Assembly (NCBI GenBank): GCA_963611165.1
Contig: CAVDQG010000015.1
Coordinates: 1 to 38,430, forward strand
Direction of reading: 5' to 3'
Length of the DNA: 38,430 nt
Source: SIG603 sp963611165
Lineage (GTDB): Bacteria > Bacillota > Clostridia > Oscillospirales > Acutalibacteraceae
Shown here: positions 1 through 7,957 of the stretch, one piece after another
How the letters are laid out: the number at the start of each line of letters is the position of its first letter
Numbering within the stretch: the stretch's first letter is position 1
Notes under the pieces: generated by a model
What the model saw: only the letters and a program-made list of their open reading frames with translations
What the model was told of the DNA's origin: nothing
Database searches by the model: none
Position numbers and translations under genes: made by a program

Positions 1-55
1 GAGCAGCTGATTTGTAATCAGCAGGTCAGGGGTTCGAGTCCGTTCACCAGCTCCA
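1..55 (+). tRNA. tRNA-Thr (TGT), 5' end cut by window edge
   Basis: The anticodon arm GCTGA-TTTGTAA-TCAGC gives anticodon TGT (Thr). It is followed by a T arm with TTCGAGT in the loop and an acceptor 3' strand CACCAGC, discriminator T and encoded CCA. The 5' acceptor strand and most of the D arm lie outside the window. One T-stem pair looks mismatched. Confidence 0.85.
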
Positions 56-61
56 TAATTT

Positions 62-146
62 GGAAGAGTTCCCGAGTGGCCAAAGGGGGCAGACTGTAAA
101 TCTGTTGCGTCATGCTTCGATGGTTCGAATCCATCCTCTTCCACCA
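62..146 (+). tRNA. tRNA-Tyr (GTA)
   Basis: The acceptor strands GGAAGAG and CTCTTCC pair, and the anticodon stem-loop CAGA-CTGTAAA-TCTG carries GTA (Tyr). The long variable arm (about 15 nt) is expected for bacterial class II tRNA-Tyr. TTCGAAT is the T loop and CCA is encoded. It sits 6 nt after tRNA-Thr, so the two are probably cotranscribed. Confidence 0.95.
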
Positions 147-177
147 AAAAAGACAAGTCTTTTGACTTGTCTTTTTT
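147..177 (+). terminator. Intrinsic terminator of the tRNA transcript
   Basis: AAAAGACAAGTC, loop TTTT, then GACTTGTC followed by a T run. It starts right after the CCA of tRNA-Tyr. Confidence 0.9.
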
Positions 178-444
178 GCATTTATGTGATAGCTTCGGTA
201 CAAAGATAAATGTGCCGAGATAATTGTAGAGTTTGTCACGCACTGCGACAGAGGGCTAAAATCGCACCTGCAAATCACTTGTATACAAAAGCCTGTTTTG
301 CTTTCGGTTACATAAAACTCAAGCTTGCGAGGGTTAAGAAACAGCTTCGTGAAGATTTATAAAATCGGGCACGAATAGAGTAAATTTTTAGACTTATTGC
401 CAGTGTGTTTTATGTCAATCGGTAGTGTGCCGAATGATTTGATT

Positions 445-460
445 TAACTATATATTGTGG
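445..460. promoter_or_regulatory. Candidate NrdR box upstream of nrdD
   Basis: TAACTATATATTGTGG matches about 13 of 16 positions of the NrdR box consensus (ACACWATATATWGTGT). NrdR is the known repressor of ribonucleotide reductase genes. I see only one copy, whereas NrdR sites usually come in pairs about three helical turns apart, and it lies some 150 bp upstream of the promoter-like sequence nearest nrdD. Apart from this site and that promoter I see no gene or RNA in 180-671. Confidence 0.45.
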
Positions 461-611
461 TTTTGGCTTGGCGAGGCAAATTATTTTCTTGTAAAGCGAA
501 CAAGCTTTTGTGCACTTTTTTTCTGCTGAAAACGGCTTGCTTTCCCATCAAAACAGGCAAAAAAACAAAGCTGTTAAATGTGTGTGAATAAAAAGCTGTC
601 ACTTTTTACAA

Positions 612-638
612 TTGACTTTTTTTGAAAAAATCTATAAT
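612..638 (+). promoter_or_regulatory. Probable nrdD promoter
   Basis: TTGACT and TATAAT are separated by 15 nt, shorter than the optimal 17, about 35 nt before the nrdD start. Confidence 0.45.
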
Positions 639-671
639 ATTCTTAACAGACCCTGCGGGGCGTGAAAGGAT

Positions 672-2924
672 ATGTTTAAATTTATGACTGATTTATATAT
701 AACAAAAAGAGACGGACGAGAGGTTAAGTTCGACGCCGAGAAGATAAAGGCGGCTGTCGCAAGGGCGAACACCGAGGTTACAACTCGTGAGAAGCTCTCT
801 CGCTCACAGATCAATGCTGTAGCCGAAATGGTCGAGAGAACCGTCAGACGACAGGGCGAGAAGGTCTCTGTAGAGGACATTCAGAATATGGTTGAAGTTG
901 CCATCATGGAGGTAAGAGGCTATGAGGTTGCTCAGAAGTATGTGAGGTTCCGCTACAAGAAAGAGGTTGCACGGGAGTCAAGAAGTGATTTCTTCGATGC
1001 AATCGGAGAGAAGCTTCGTGCCGAGAATGTCGAGAATCAGAATGCTAACCTTGACGAAAGATCCTTCAGCGGCCGTGTGGGTGAGGCTACAAGAGTTTTG
1101 ACAAAAGACTACGCCATGAGAAACATCATTTCTCCAATGGCAAGGGCAAATCACGAGAACAACGAGATTTATATCCACGATCTCGATTCATATGCAGCCG
1201 GCATGCACAACTGTCTTAGCCTTCCGATAGACGATCTTCTTGAGAAGGGCTTTAACACGAGACAGACAGACGTAAGACCCGCTAACAGCGTAAACACGGC
1301 TATGCAGCTTGTTGCTGTTCTTTTCCAGCTTCAGAGCCTTCAGCAGTTTGGCGGCGTCAGTGCAACTCACCTTGACCATTCGCTCGTGCCGTATGTAAGA
1401 AAGAGCTTTTTCAAGAACTACCGCAACGGTGCAAAGTATATTTTGGACGAAGAGTTCTCACTCGGTGAGCTTGAGCCGAAAAATGTTTCTATCGATGATA
1501 CAGAGGTTTATTCCGACGAGCGCGTCAGAAAGTACGCTATGGATATGACCGAAAAAGAGGTCCATCAGTCTGTTGAGGGTATGTATCACAATTTGAACAC
1601 CCTTCAGTCAAGAAGCGGCGGTCAGCTTCCGTTCTCCTCCATTAACTACGGAACATGCACGCTTCCCGAGGGAAGAATGGTCATCAAGTCGCTCCTTACT
1701 GTTTCCATTGAGGGTCTCGGAAGACTTCACAGAACAAGCATTTTCCCGTGCGGAATTTTCCAGTGCATGAAAGGTGTGAACCGTGAGCCGGGCGATCCTA
1801 ACTACGATCTTTTCAAGCTTGCGCTCAGAAGTACCGCTCAGCGCCTTTATCCGAACTACTGCAACGTAGATTGGTCGGGCAATGAGGGTTATGACAGAAA
1901 CGACCCCAAGACATATTTCAGTACGATGGGATGCCGTACCGCTAACGGCTATGACATCAATGGCTTCGGTCAGCTCAAGGACGGCAGAGGAAATGTATGT
2001 CCTGTTACTATCATTATGCCGACTCTTGCCATGGAGGCAAAGGAAGCCGCAGAGAAGAAGGGCGAGGATGTTGTCGAGACATTCATGAAACTTCTCGATA
2101 AGAAGATTTTCGAGGCAAAGGATATGCTCATCGAGCGTTTCGACTGGATTTGCCAGCAGAGCCCGGCATCGGCAAGATTTATGTATGAGAACAATACCAT
2201 GGCCGGTTATGTTCCCGAGGAGGGAATCCGCTCTGCTCTTAAGCACGGCACTCTTGCGTTAGGTCAGCTTGGTTTGGCAGAGACTCTTCAGATTCTTATC
2301 GGCTGTGACCACACAGAGGATAAGGGCATGGAGCTTGCAAAGAGAATTGAAAGTCTTTACAAGCAGAGATGCGCAGAGTTTAAAGAGCAGTACAAGCTCA
2401 ACTTCGGCGTTTACTATACTCCTGCCGAGAATCTTTGCTACACCGCAATGACAAAGTTCAAGAAGAAGTACGGCGAGATTCCTAATGTCAGCGACAAGAA
2501 GTTCTTCACAAACAGCATTCATGTTCCTGTTTGGAAGAAGATGAGTGCCGCAAGAAAGATTGATATTGAATCACAGCTTACGGGATATTCTTCAGCAGGA
2601 TGCATCACATATGTCGAGCTTGACAGCGGAGCAAAGAATAATCTCGAGGCACTTGAGACTATCGTTAATTATGCTATGGATAAGGATATTCCTTATTTTG
2701 CAATCAATGTTCCGAACGATACTTGCCTTGACTGCGGATATACCGATGAATTTGACGACTGCTGCCCTGAGTGCGGAAGTCATCACATTCAGCAGTTAAG
2801 ACGTGTTACGGGTTATCTCACAGGTAACTACACAACGGCGTTTAACGACGGCAAGATTGAAGAGGTAGAGAAGAGAGTCAAGCACATGGGCAGAGGTAAA
2901 ATCGAAATGCCCGCAGCCGACTGA
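672..2924 (+). CDS. nrdD: Anaerobic ribonucleoside-triphosphate reductase (class III)
   Basis: This glycyl-radical enzyme reduces NTPs to dNTPs under anoxia. The 750-aa protein has an N-terminal ATP-cone (about residues 5-95, beginning YITKRDGREV) and then the reductase body. The C-terminal zinc site has C685, C688, C698 and C701 (CLDC...CPEC), and the radical glycine is G714 in RRVTGYL. Length and motif order fit NrdD. The start is not certain: AAAGGA at 665-670 is only 1 nt from ATG 672 and 13 nt from the in-frame ATG 684, while GGGG at 657-660 would suit 672. The activating radical SAM enzyme NrdG, often the next gene, is not in this window. A terminator follows, so nrdD is probably monocistronic. 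The candidate NrdR box upstream suggests dNTP-dependent repression. Confidence 0.95.
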   Translation: MFKFMTDLYITKRDGREVKFDAEKIKAAVARANTEVTTREKLSRSQINAVAEMVERTVRRQGEKVSVEDIQNMVEVAIMEVRGYEVAQKYVRFRYKKEVARESRSDFFDAIGEKLRAENVENQNANLDERSFSGRVGEATRVLTKDYAMRNIISPMARANHENNEIYIHDLDSYAAGMHNCLSLPIDDLLEKGFNTRQTDVRPANSVNTAMQLVAVLFQLQSLQQFGGVSATHLDHSLVPYVRKSFFKNYRNGAKYILDEEFSLGELEPKNVSIDDTEVYSDERVRKYAMDMTEKEVHQSVEGMYHNLNTLQSRSGGQLPFSSINYGTCTLPEGRMVIKSLLTVSIEGLGRLHRTSIFPCGIFQCMKGVNREPGDPNYDLFKLALRSTAQRLYPNYCNVDWSGNEGYDRNDPKTYFSTMGCRTANGYDINGFGQLKDGRGNVCPVTIIMPTLAMEAKEAAEKKGEDVVETFMKLLDKKIFEAKDMLIERFDWICQQSPASARFMYENNTMAGYVPEEGIRSALKHGTLALGQLGLAETLQILIGCDHTEDKGMELAKRIESLYKQRCAEFKEQYKLNFGVYYTPAENLCYTAMTKFKKKYGEIPNVSDKKFFTNSIHVPVWKKMSAARKIDIESQLTGYSSAGCITYVELDSGAKNNLEALETIVNYAMDKDIPYFAINVPNDTCLDCGYTDEFDDCCPECGSHHIQQLRRVTGYLTGNYTTAFNDGKIEEVEKRVKHMGRGKIEMPAAD

Positions 2925-2969
2925 TTTTCAACAATTAAATTGAAATAGTTGAAAACTTATAAAATTTAC

Positions 2970-3008
2970 AGAGCGAAGCGAAACTTAAATTCGGCTTCGC
3001 TCTTTTTG
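2970..3008 (+). terminator. Intrinsic terminator after nrdD
   Basis: Stem AGAGCGAAGC / GCTTCGCTCT followed by TTTTT. A second, A/T-rich dyad (TTTTCAAC / GTTGAAAA, 2925-2955) lies just upstream. Confidence 0.85.
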
Positions 3009-3032
3009 TGTGTAAAAAGCACGGCAAAATAT

Positions 3033-3061
3033 TTGTAATCATAGAAATATTGAAGTATAAT
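3033..3061 (+). promoter_or_regulatory. Promoter for the CYTH-nitroreductase genes
   Basis: TTGTAA and TATAAT are spaced by 17 nt, about 50 nt before the start of the CYTH gene. Confidence 0.55.
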
Positions 3062-3114
3062 CTAAGTATTATTTGATGTGTTTGAATTAATTTTTCCGTG
3101 AAAAGAGGATAAAT

Positions 3115-3687
3115 ATGCTTGAAGTTGAAGTTAAGCTTCCCGTAAAGGACAGGGAAGAAATCATAAAATCGCTCGAAAACGACGGCTTTGTTAAGGGTAA
3201 GCTTTTGAGAGAATCGGACGAATATTTCGATTCGGATTTTCATGATTTCAAAAAGTGCGGTGACGCATTCAGAATAAGACGCACCGAAAATCTCGAGACG
3301 GGCGAAAAGCACGATATGATAACCTACAAGGGTCCGAGGCTTTCATCGGGAATCAAGGCGAGAAAAGAGCTCGAGACAGGCGTCGAAAATTCCGACGTCA
3401 TGGAGGAGGTTATGCTTTCTCTCGGCTACCGCAAGGTTGATCCCGTAATAAAGACAAGACGCTATTACCACAAGGACAATATGACCGCCTGCGTTGACAG
3501 CGTCGAGATGCTTGGCGTTTTTCTCGAGATAGAAATTGTCGTTTCCGAGGAGATAGGATACGAGAACGCCGAAAAGCAAATTGCCGAGAAACTGACTGAT
3601 TTGGGACTTGATATTCAAGACAGCATCAAGGCTTCGTATCTCACGATGGTTCAGGCTTTTATCGAAAAGCTTAAGAATAAAAAATAA
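3115..3687 (+). CDS. CYTH-domain protein (class IV adenylate cyclase / triphosphatase family)
   Basis: The CYTH fold binds triphosphorylated substrates in an acidic and basic tunnel; members include class IV adenylate cyclase (CyaB), thiamine triphosphatase and inorganic triphosphatase. The 190-aa protein is a single CYTH domain. It has the defining ExExK motif at the N-terminus (EVEVK, residues 3-7), then YFDSDFHDF, AFRIRRTE, ITYKGPR, RKELE, KTRRYY and a C-terminal acidic strand (FLEIEIV). SD AGAGGA lies 5 nt before the ATG. A nitroreductase gene follows 21 nt downstream and is probably cotranscribed. Which triphosphate it uses cannot be told from sequence; in Firmicutes a triphosphatase role is at least as likely as cyclase activity. 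Confidence 0.85.
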   Translation: MLEVEVKLPVKDREEIIKSLENDGFVKGKLLRESDEYFDSDFHDFKKCGDAFRIRRTENLETGEKHDMITYKGPRLSSGIKARKELETGVENSDVMEEVMLSLGYRKVDPVIKTRRYYHKDNMTACVDSVEMLGVFLEIEIVVSEEIGYENAEKQIAEKLTDLGLDIQDSIKASYLTMVQAFIEKLKNKK

Positions 3688-3708
3688 CGGAGAAGAAAGG
3701 AATACACC

Positions 3709-4239
3709 ATGGAATTTGCAGAATTGACAAAGGTTAGAAGAAGCGTAAGAAAGTACGAGGATAAGATTGTCAGTGATGAGCAGATAAGAGAGATTGTCTC
3801 TGCGGCTCAGATGGCTCCGTCATGGACGAATACTCAGACAGGCAGATATTATGTTGTGAGAACTCCCGAAAAGCTCGAGAAATTCAGACAGGACGTTTTG
3901 CCTTCTTTCAATCAGAACAGATCAAAGGGTGCGGCTCTTATTGTCACGACATTTGTAAAAGGCGAGTCGGGCTCCTTAAAGGGCGAGGTTGCGAATGAAA
4001 TCGGTGACGGTTGGGGTGCATATGACCTCGGTCTTCAGAATGCATATATGATTCTTGCCGCAAGCAACATGGGACTTGACACTCTCATTATGGGACTCAG
4101 ACACTCCGACAAGATAAGAGAGGAGCTTTCTATCCCCGAAAACGAGGAAATAATGGCTGTTATCGCAGTCGGCTACCGTGACGGCGAACCGAACTTCAAC
4201 CCAAGAAAAAATCTTGACGATATTTTAAAACTTTACTGA
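3709..4239 (+). CDS. Nitroreductase-family FMN oxidoreductase
   Basis: This small NAD(P)H-dependent flavoprotein family reduces nitroaromatics, quinones or flavins. At 176 aa it matches the short nitroreductases. The FMN-phosphate contacts are in the N-terminal RRSVRKYEDK (residues 10-19). Further motifs are SAAQMAPSWTNTQ (31-43), the central helix DLGLQNAYMILAASNMGLDTLIMG, and the C-terminal IPENEEIMAVIAVGYRDG before a final basic patch. SD AAGGA is 7 nt upstream of ATG. It sits between the CYTH gene and the MoxR operon, with 22 nt to the latter. Physiological substrate unknown. Confidence 0.9.
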   Translation: MEFAELTKVRRSVRKYEDKIVSDEQIREIVSAAQMAPSWTNTQTGRYYVVRTPEKLEKFRQDVLPSFNQNRSKGAALIVTTFVKGESGSLKGEVANEIGDGWGAYDLGLQNAYMILAASNMGLDTLIMGLRHSDKIREELSIPENEEIMAVIAVGYRDGEPNFNPRKNLDDILKLY

Positions 4240-4261
4240 TAACTGATAAAAAGGAAGAAAG

Positions 4262-5206
4262 ATGGATACTAAGGCGTTTGTTTCATACAAAGAGAAAATC
4301 ACAAAAGAGTGCTCAAAGGTGATTGTCGGAAAGGAAGATGTTATCGAGAAGGTACTCATTTGCTACCTTTGCGGCGGTCACATTCTGCTCGAGGATGTTC
4401 CCGGCACGGGAAAAACCATGCTGCTAAGAACCTTTTCAAAGGCTGTCGGCGGCTCGTTCAAAAGAATACAGTTCACTCCCGATATACTTCCCTCCGATTT
4501 GACGGGAATTCATTTCTATAATCAAAAGAGCGGAGAGTTTGAATTCAGAGCGGGCCCGCTTTTTGCCAATATCGTTTTGGCTGACGAAATAAACCGTGCC
4601 ACACCGAGAACGCAGTCGAGTCTTCTTGAGGCAATGGAGGAAAAGCAGATTTCGGTGGACGGAACGACCTTCGCACTTGAAGAGCCGTTCCTCGTTATGG
4701 CAACCCAAAATCCGCTTGAATCGGGCGGAACATTTCCGCTTCCCGAGGCTCAGATAGACAGATTTTTCATGCGTCTTTCCATGGGGTACATGAGCCGTGA
4801 GGAAGAAATGAGCGTTTTGATGAGGAAATCAAGCATAGATATTTTGAGTGAGGTAAAAGAGGTTGTTTCCGCAGAGGAGACTGCAAATCTCAAGAAAAAA
4901 ATCAGCGAAACGAGCGTTTCAAAGGCTGTTGCTTCCTACATCATGGATATCATCGAGAAAACAAGAAACGCATCGGGTCTCGGTGCGGGAGTTTCCACAC
5001 GAGGTGCGCTTGCTCTTTATAAGGCGTCTCAGGTTAAGGCGCTTTTCTCGGGCAGAAGCTTTGTTATTCCCGAGGATGTCAAGGATATGGCTGTTCCCGT
5101 TTTGGCTCACAGAATTTCTGGAAGTCTCGGCTCGAGAAAAGATTCCGAAGGCTACGTCTTGAGACTTTTGAGCGAAGTACAGGTGCCGCTGGAGAGTATC
5201 GAATGA
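4262..5206 (+). CDS. MoxR-family AAA+ ATPase
   Basis: MoxR ATPases act as chaperones that mature or activate partner complexes, usually with a DUF58 protein and membrane or VWA proteins encoded next door. The 314-aa protein has Walker A GTGKT (residues 48-52), Walker B LADEI (106-110) followed by NRATPRTQSSLLEAMEE, sensor 1 ATQNP, and the lid domain with a conserved GASTRG-like GVSTRGALALY segment. The start has SD AAGGAAGAAAG. Its stop overlaps the next start by 4 nt (ATGA), the usual sign of translational coupling with the DUF58 gene. Confidence 0.93.
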   Translation: MDTKAFVSYKEKITKECSKVIVGKEDVIEKVLICYLCGGHILLEDVPGTGKTMLLRTFSKAVGGSFKRIQFTPDILPSDLTGIHFYNQKSGEFEFRAGPLFANIVLADEINRATPRTQSSLLEAMEEKQISVDGTTFALEEPFLVMATQNPLESGGTFPLPEAQIDRFFMRLSMGYMSREEEMSVLMRKSSIDILSEVKEVVSAEETANLKKKISETSVSKAVASYIMDIIEKTRNASGLGAGVSTRGALALYKASQVKALFSGRSFVIPEDVKDMAVPVLAHRISGSLGSRKDSEGYVLRLLSEVQVPLESIE

Positions 5207-6270
5207 TAGTATTTTTTATAATACTTGTGCTTCTCGTAGCTTTTCTTGAGTATTTTCTCAGCCGCTACACGCTAAAGCGTATCGGTCTTAAAATAGCGGC
5301 GGAGAAATACCTTGTCGAGCCTGACGAGGAGCTTGCGATCAAAATAACTCTCAATAACCGCTCGGCGTTGCCTGCTTTCTTTCTTACGGCAAGGTGCAAC
5401 GTTCCGGGAAAAGCTAAGCTTTGCGAAAACCAGAGAGGAAAGCTTGATTCCTACGGTAACCTTGGAGAATACAGCGTTTCGTGCTTTCTTATGCCTAAGC
5501 AAACGGCGGAATTTACCGTGAAGATTAAAATTCCCGACAGAGGACTTTACCGACTGACGAACTCCTCCGTTTCGGCGGGAGATTTCATCGGTATCAAGAC
5601 GAAGTCGAGAGAATTTCGCGGCACTGAAGAATTTGTCGTCATTCCGAGGTGTTTGGAGGACGCTGATATTTCGTTTCTTTCGGGCGGACTTATGGGCGAG
5701 AGAAGTGTGAACCGCCAAATTCACGAAGATCCTATTTTAACGGTGGGATTCAGAGAATACACGGGCAGAGAGCCACAAAAATCTATTTCTTGGACGAGAA
5801 GTCTTCAGAGTGGCAGACTCATGGTCAAGCAATACGACCACACGACCGACAGAAAGCTCACGCTTTTGTTCTCGTCGGAGGGAGCGGGCGACAAGAGCAT
5901 AGAATATTGCTACAAGCTTTGCCGAACGGTTTGCGAGAAGCTGGAGCGAGAGCAAATACCGTTTTCGTTCTATCACTCGGGCTGTCTGCAGACATCGATA
6001 GGAAGGCTTCCGCTTTTAAAATCAGGTCTTGGCGAACAGCATCTTAGCCGAATTTTGGAGGGTCTCGGAAGAGCGAACTCCTATACGGCAGAGGTTTCCG
6101 TTGACGAAATGGTAAACATGGTTTTGAAAAGAGACTATGACACCAACTGCTGTGTACTCATCACACCGAAAAAGACGGAAACGGATATTTCTGCCATGAA
6201 CCGTCTCAAAGCGAGAACGGGAGCGGCTGTTTTCATTCTGGACGGTCAGACGGAGGCGGACGATGAATAA
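5203..6270 (+). CDS. DUF58-domain membrane-anchored protein
   Basis: The 355-aa protein begins with one hydrophobic segment (residues 2-20) and continues as a soluble domain with a beta-rich region. It then has the DUF58 signature GFREYTGREPQKSISW (about 183-198) and a VWA-like C-terminal region. DUF58 proteins are standard partners of MoxR ATPases; their biochemical function is not settled. It is translationally coupled to the MoxR gene upstream and overlaps the following membrane-protein gene by 8 nt, so the three make one operon. Confidence 0.85.
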   Translation: MIVFFIILVLLVAFLEYFLSRYTLKRIGLKIAAEKYLVEPDEELAIKITLNNRSALPAFFLTARCNVPGKAKLCENQRGKLDSYGNLGEYSVSCFLMPKQTAEFTVKIKIPDRGLYRLTNSSVSAGDFIGIKTKSREFRGTEEFVVIPRCLEDADISFLSGGLMGERSVNRQIHEDPILTVGFREYTGREPQKSISWTRSLQSGRLMVKQYDHTTDRKLTLLFSSEGAGDKSIEYCYKLCRTVCEKLEREQIPFSFYHSGCLQTSIGRLPLLKSGLGEQHLSRILEGLGRANSYTAEVSVDEMVNMVLKRDYDTNCCVLITPKKTETDISAMNRLKARTGAAVFILDGQTEADDE

Positions 6271-7501
6271 TATAAATATCAAGCATTTTTATACCGCCGT
6301 AAAGGCGTCGGCTGATGCCGCACTTTGGCTCTGTGTGGTTTCTGCCGCGGTGGGGGCTTATGTCTCCTTTTCTAATTTAATACCCGTTGTCTTTATTTTG
6401 GGAGCGGCGGTCGGTTTGGCTTCGTTTCTTATCACAAAGAACGAAAAGCTTAGGTATATTTCCGTCATAGCGGCAGGCTGTTCGTTTTTCTTCTGCAATA
6501 GCTCCTATGATTTGATTATTACCGTCCCTGTCGTGGCTTACACGCTCTTTTTGATAGTTAAAGAAAACCTCACGGCTGAATATGTCGTGCTGAACGAGAT
6601 ATTTCCGAAGGCACTTTTCTTTGTGGCTCTGGCCGGATTTTTCCACGCTTACAGAGGTGTTAGCTGGGGCTTTATGTGCGCTGTTGTCTATACGGTTTTC
6701 TCAATCTATCTGCTTAGAGTCTTGCGATACGGCGATGAAACGGGAACATCGGGAAGACTTGCGGCACTGGAGCTTTGTGCGCTCGGTGCGGTGGTAATTC
6801 TCTGCTTATTCTTCAGTTCAAAGGCATTTTTGACAGTCAGCGGTGCTGTCGGCGGTGTGCTCTATGATTACATAGTGACACCGATTGTTTCGCTTGTGTT
6901 TCTAATCATTTACGGCGGAGTCTGGGTTGTTTTTAAGATTGGCAGTCTCTTTTTGCATGAGGGGGAAGACGCTCACATGGTTAATCTTGCCAACAATGCA
7001 AACGGACTTACCGAAGAAATGCTCGAGAACATCAAGACGCAAAATAACAACGCTCACATGATTGTTATAGTGCTGAAAATAATTGCCCTGCTTGTGTTTC
7101 TCTCGCTTGCGGTGCTCTTTTTCCGCCGTCTTATCGAGACTATGTCGGCAAGAAAAACATCAGAAAACGCAGTTGGCGGTGTTAAGCTTTATGACGAAGA
7201 CAGACCGTTTGAAAACGACAGACCGAAATTTTCCGACCGTTCGGCTCAGGCTAAGATAAGACGATATTATGCATCTTACTGTCAGGCGGCTACAAGAGCG
7301 GGCGTGACTATTTTTCCGGGAGACACCTCACGAGATGTGTGTGAAGGTACGGCTAAATTTGTCGAGAACGATTTGTCCGAGGAGCTCAGAGGATACTATA
7401 TAAGAGCGAGATACGGCGATGAAAACGACTTGACTTCGGCTGAAGTTAAGCGTGCGCATGAGCTTTCAAAAAAGCTTAAATCTCAACTGAAAAAGGACTG
7501 A
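6263..7501 (+). CDS. Multi-pass membrane protein with C-terminal DUF4129-like region
   Basis: The 412-aa protein has about six hydrophobic segments in residues 15-215, a further one near 270-290, and a charged cytoplasmic tail. The tail contains KIRRYYASYCQAATRAG and a DUF4129-like stretch up to the C-terminus. In related clusters the third gene encodes TgpA (membrane domain, transglutaminase domain, DUF4129). Here the membrane part and the tail are present, but I see no transglutaminase Cys-His-Asp core, and the protein is far shorter than a typical TgpA. It overlaps the DUF58 gene by 8 nt. Function unknown; it is probably the membrane platform of the MoxR-DUF58 system. Confidence 0.7.
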   Translation: MNNINIKHFYTAVKASADAALWLCVVSAAVGAYVSFSNLIPVVFILGAAVGLASFLITKNEKLRYISVIAAGCSFFFCNSSYDLIITVPVVAYTLFLIVKENLTAEYVVLNEIFPKALFFVALAGFFHAYRGVSWGFMCAVVYTVFSIYLLRVLRYGDETGTSGRLAALELCALGAVVILCLFFSSKAFLTVSGAVGGVLYDYIVTPIVSLVFLIIYGGVWVVFKIGSLFLHEGEDAHMVNLANNANGLTEEMLENIKTQNNNAHMIVIVLKIIALLVFLSLAVLFFRRLIETMSARKTSENAVGGVKLYDEDRPFENDRPKFSDRSAQAKIRRYYASYCQAATRAGVTIFPGDTSRDVCEGTAKFVENDLSEELRGYYIRARYGDENDLTSAEVKRAHELSKKLKSQLKKD

Positions 7502-7531
7502 TCGTTTAATTTATGATTGGGGTGAAAAGCT

Positions 7532-7950
7532 ATGGTTGTTTTTTACTGCGTGGACGATGACGGCGGCTTGCTTTTCAATAAGCGTCGTCAGAGCNNNNNN
7601 NNNNGAGCATGGACAACGAGCTTCGGAAAAGAATACTCAGTTTTGTCGGAGAAAACAAGCTTTTCTGCGATTCGTACACGGCGAAGCAGTTCGAAGAAAA
7701 GGATAAGCTTCAAATCGTAGAAGACGATAATTTCACGGCGGCTTCATTTGTTTTTGCCGAAAAGCAAGAGCCGACGAAGCTTTTGCCGTTTGCCGACAGA
7801 CTTGTTTTGTTTAAATGGAACAGAAAATATCCGTCGGACAGAAAATTCGGTGAAATTCCGAGTGACTTCCGACTTGTGTCGGCAGAGGATTTTGTCGGAA
7901 CCTCGCACGATAAAATAACACAAGAGATTTACGAAAAAACAGGGGAATGA
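7532..7950 (+). CDS. Small conserved-type protein, interrupted by an assembly gap
   Basis: I do not recognise the family. A good SD (GGGGTGA, 7519-7525) precedes ATG 7532, which opens MVVFYCVDDDGGLLFNKR. The reading frame runs into ten N and resumes in another frame at about 7605, continuing to 7950 as a coherent 110-residue sequence containing KLLPFADRLVLFKWNRKYPSD. No SD precedes the internal ATG at 7609. The simplest reading is one gene of roughly 135-145 residues whose middle is missing because the N run has arbitrary length. It lies between the MoxR operon and the nuclease gene on the same strand. Confidence 0.6.
7595..7604. other. Assembly gap (10 N)
   Basis: Ten consecutive N. Flanking sequence is coding on both sides in incompatible frames, so the true gap length is not 10 and may be longer or shorter. 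Confidence 0.99.
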
Positions 7951-7957
7951 CTTAACT

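Noticed and set aside
1608..2246. Long antisense frames inside nrdD, secA, the hydroxylase genes and the cofactor genes
   Set aside because: They are opposite to clearly recognised proteins, lack SD sites and show no domain-like composition.
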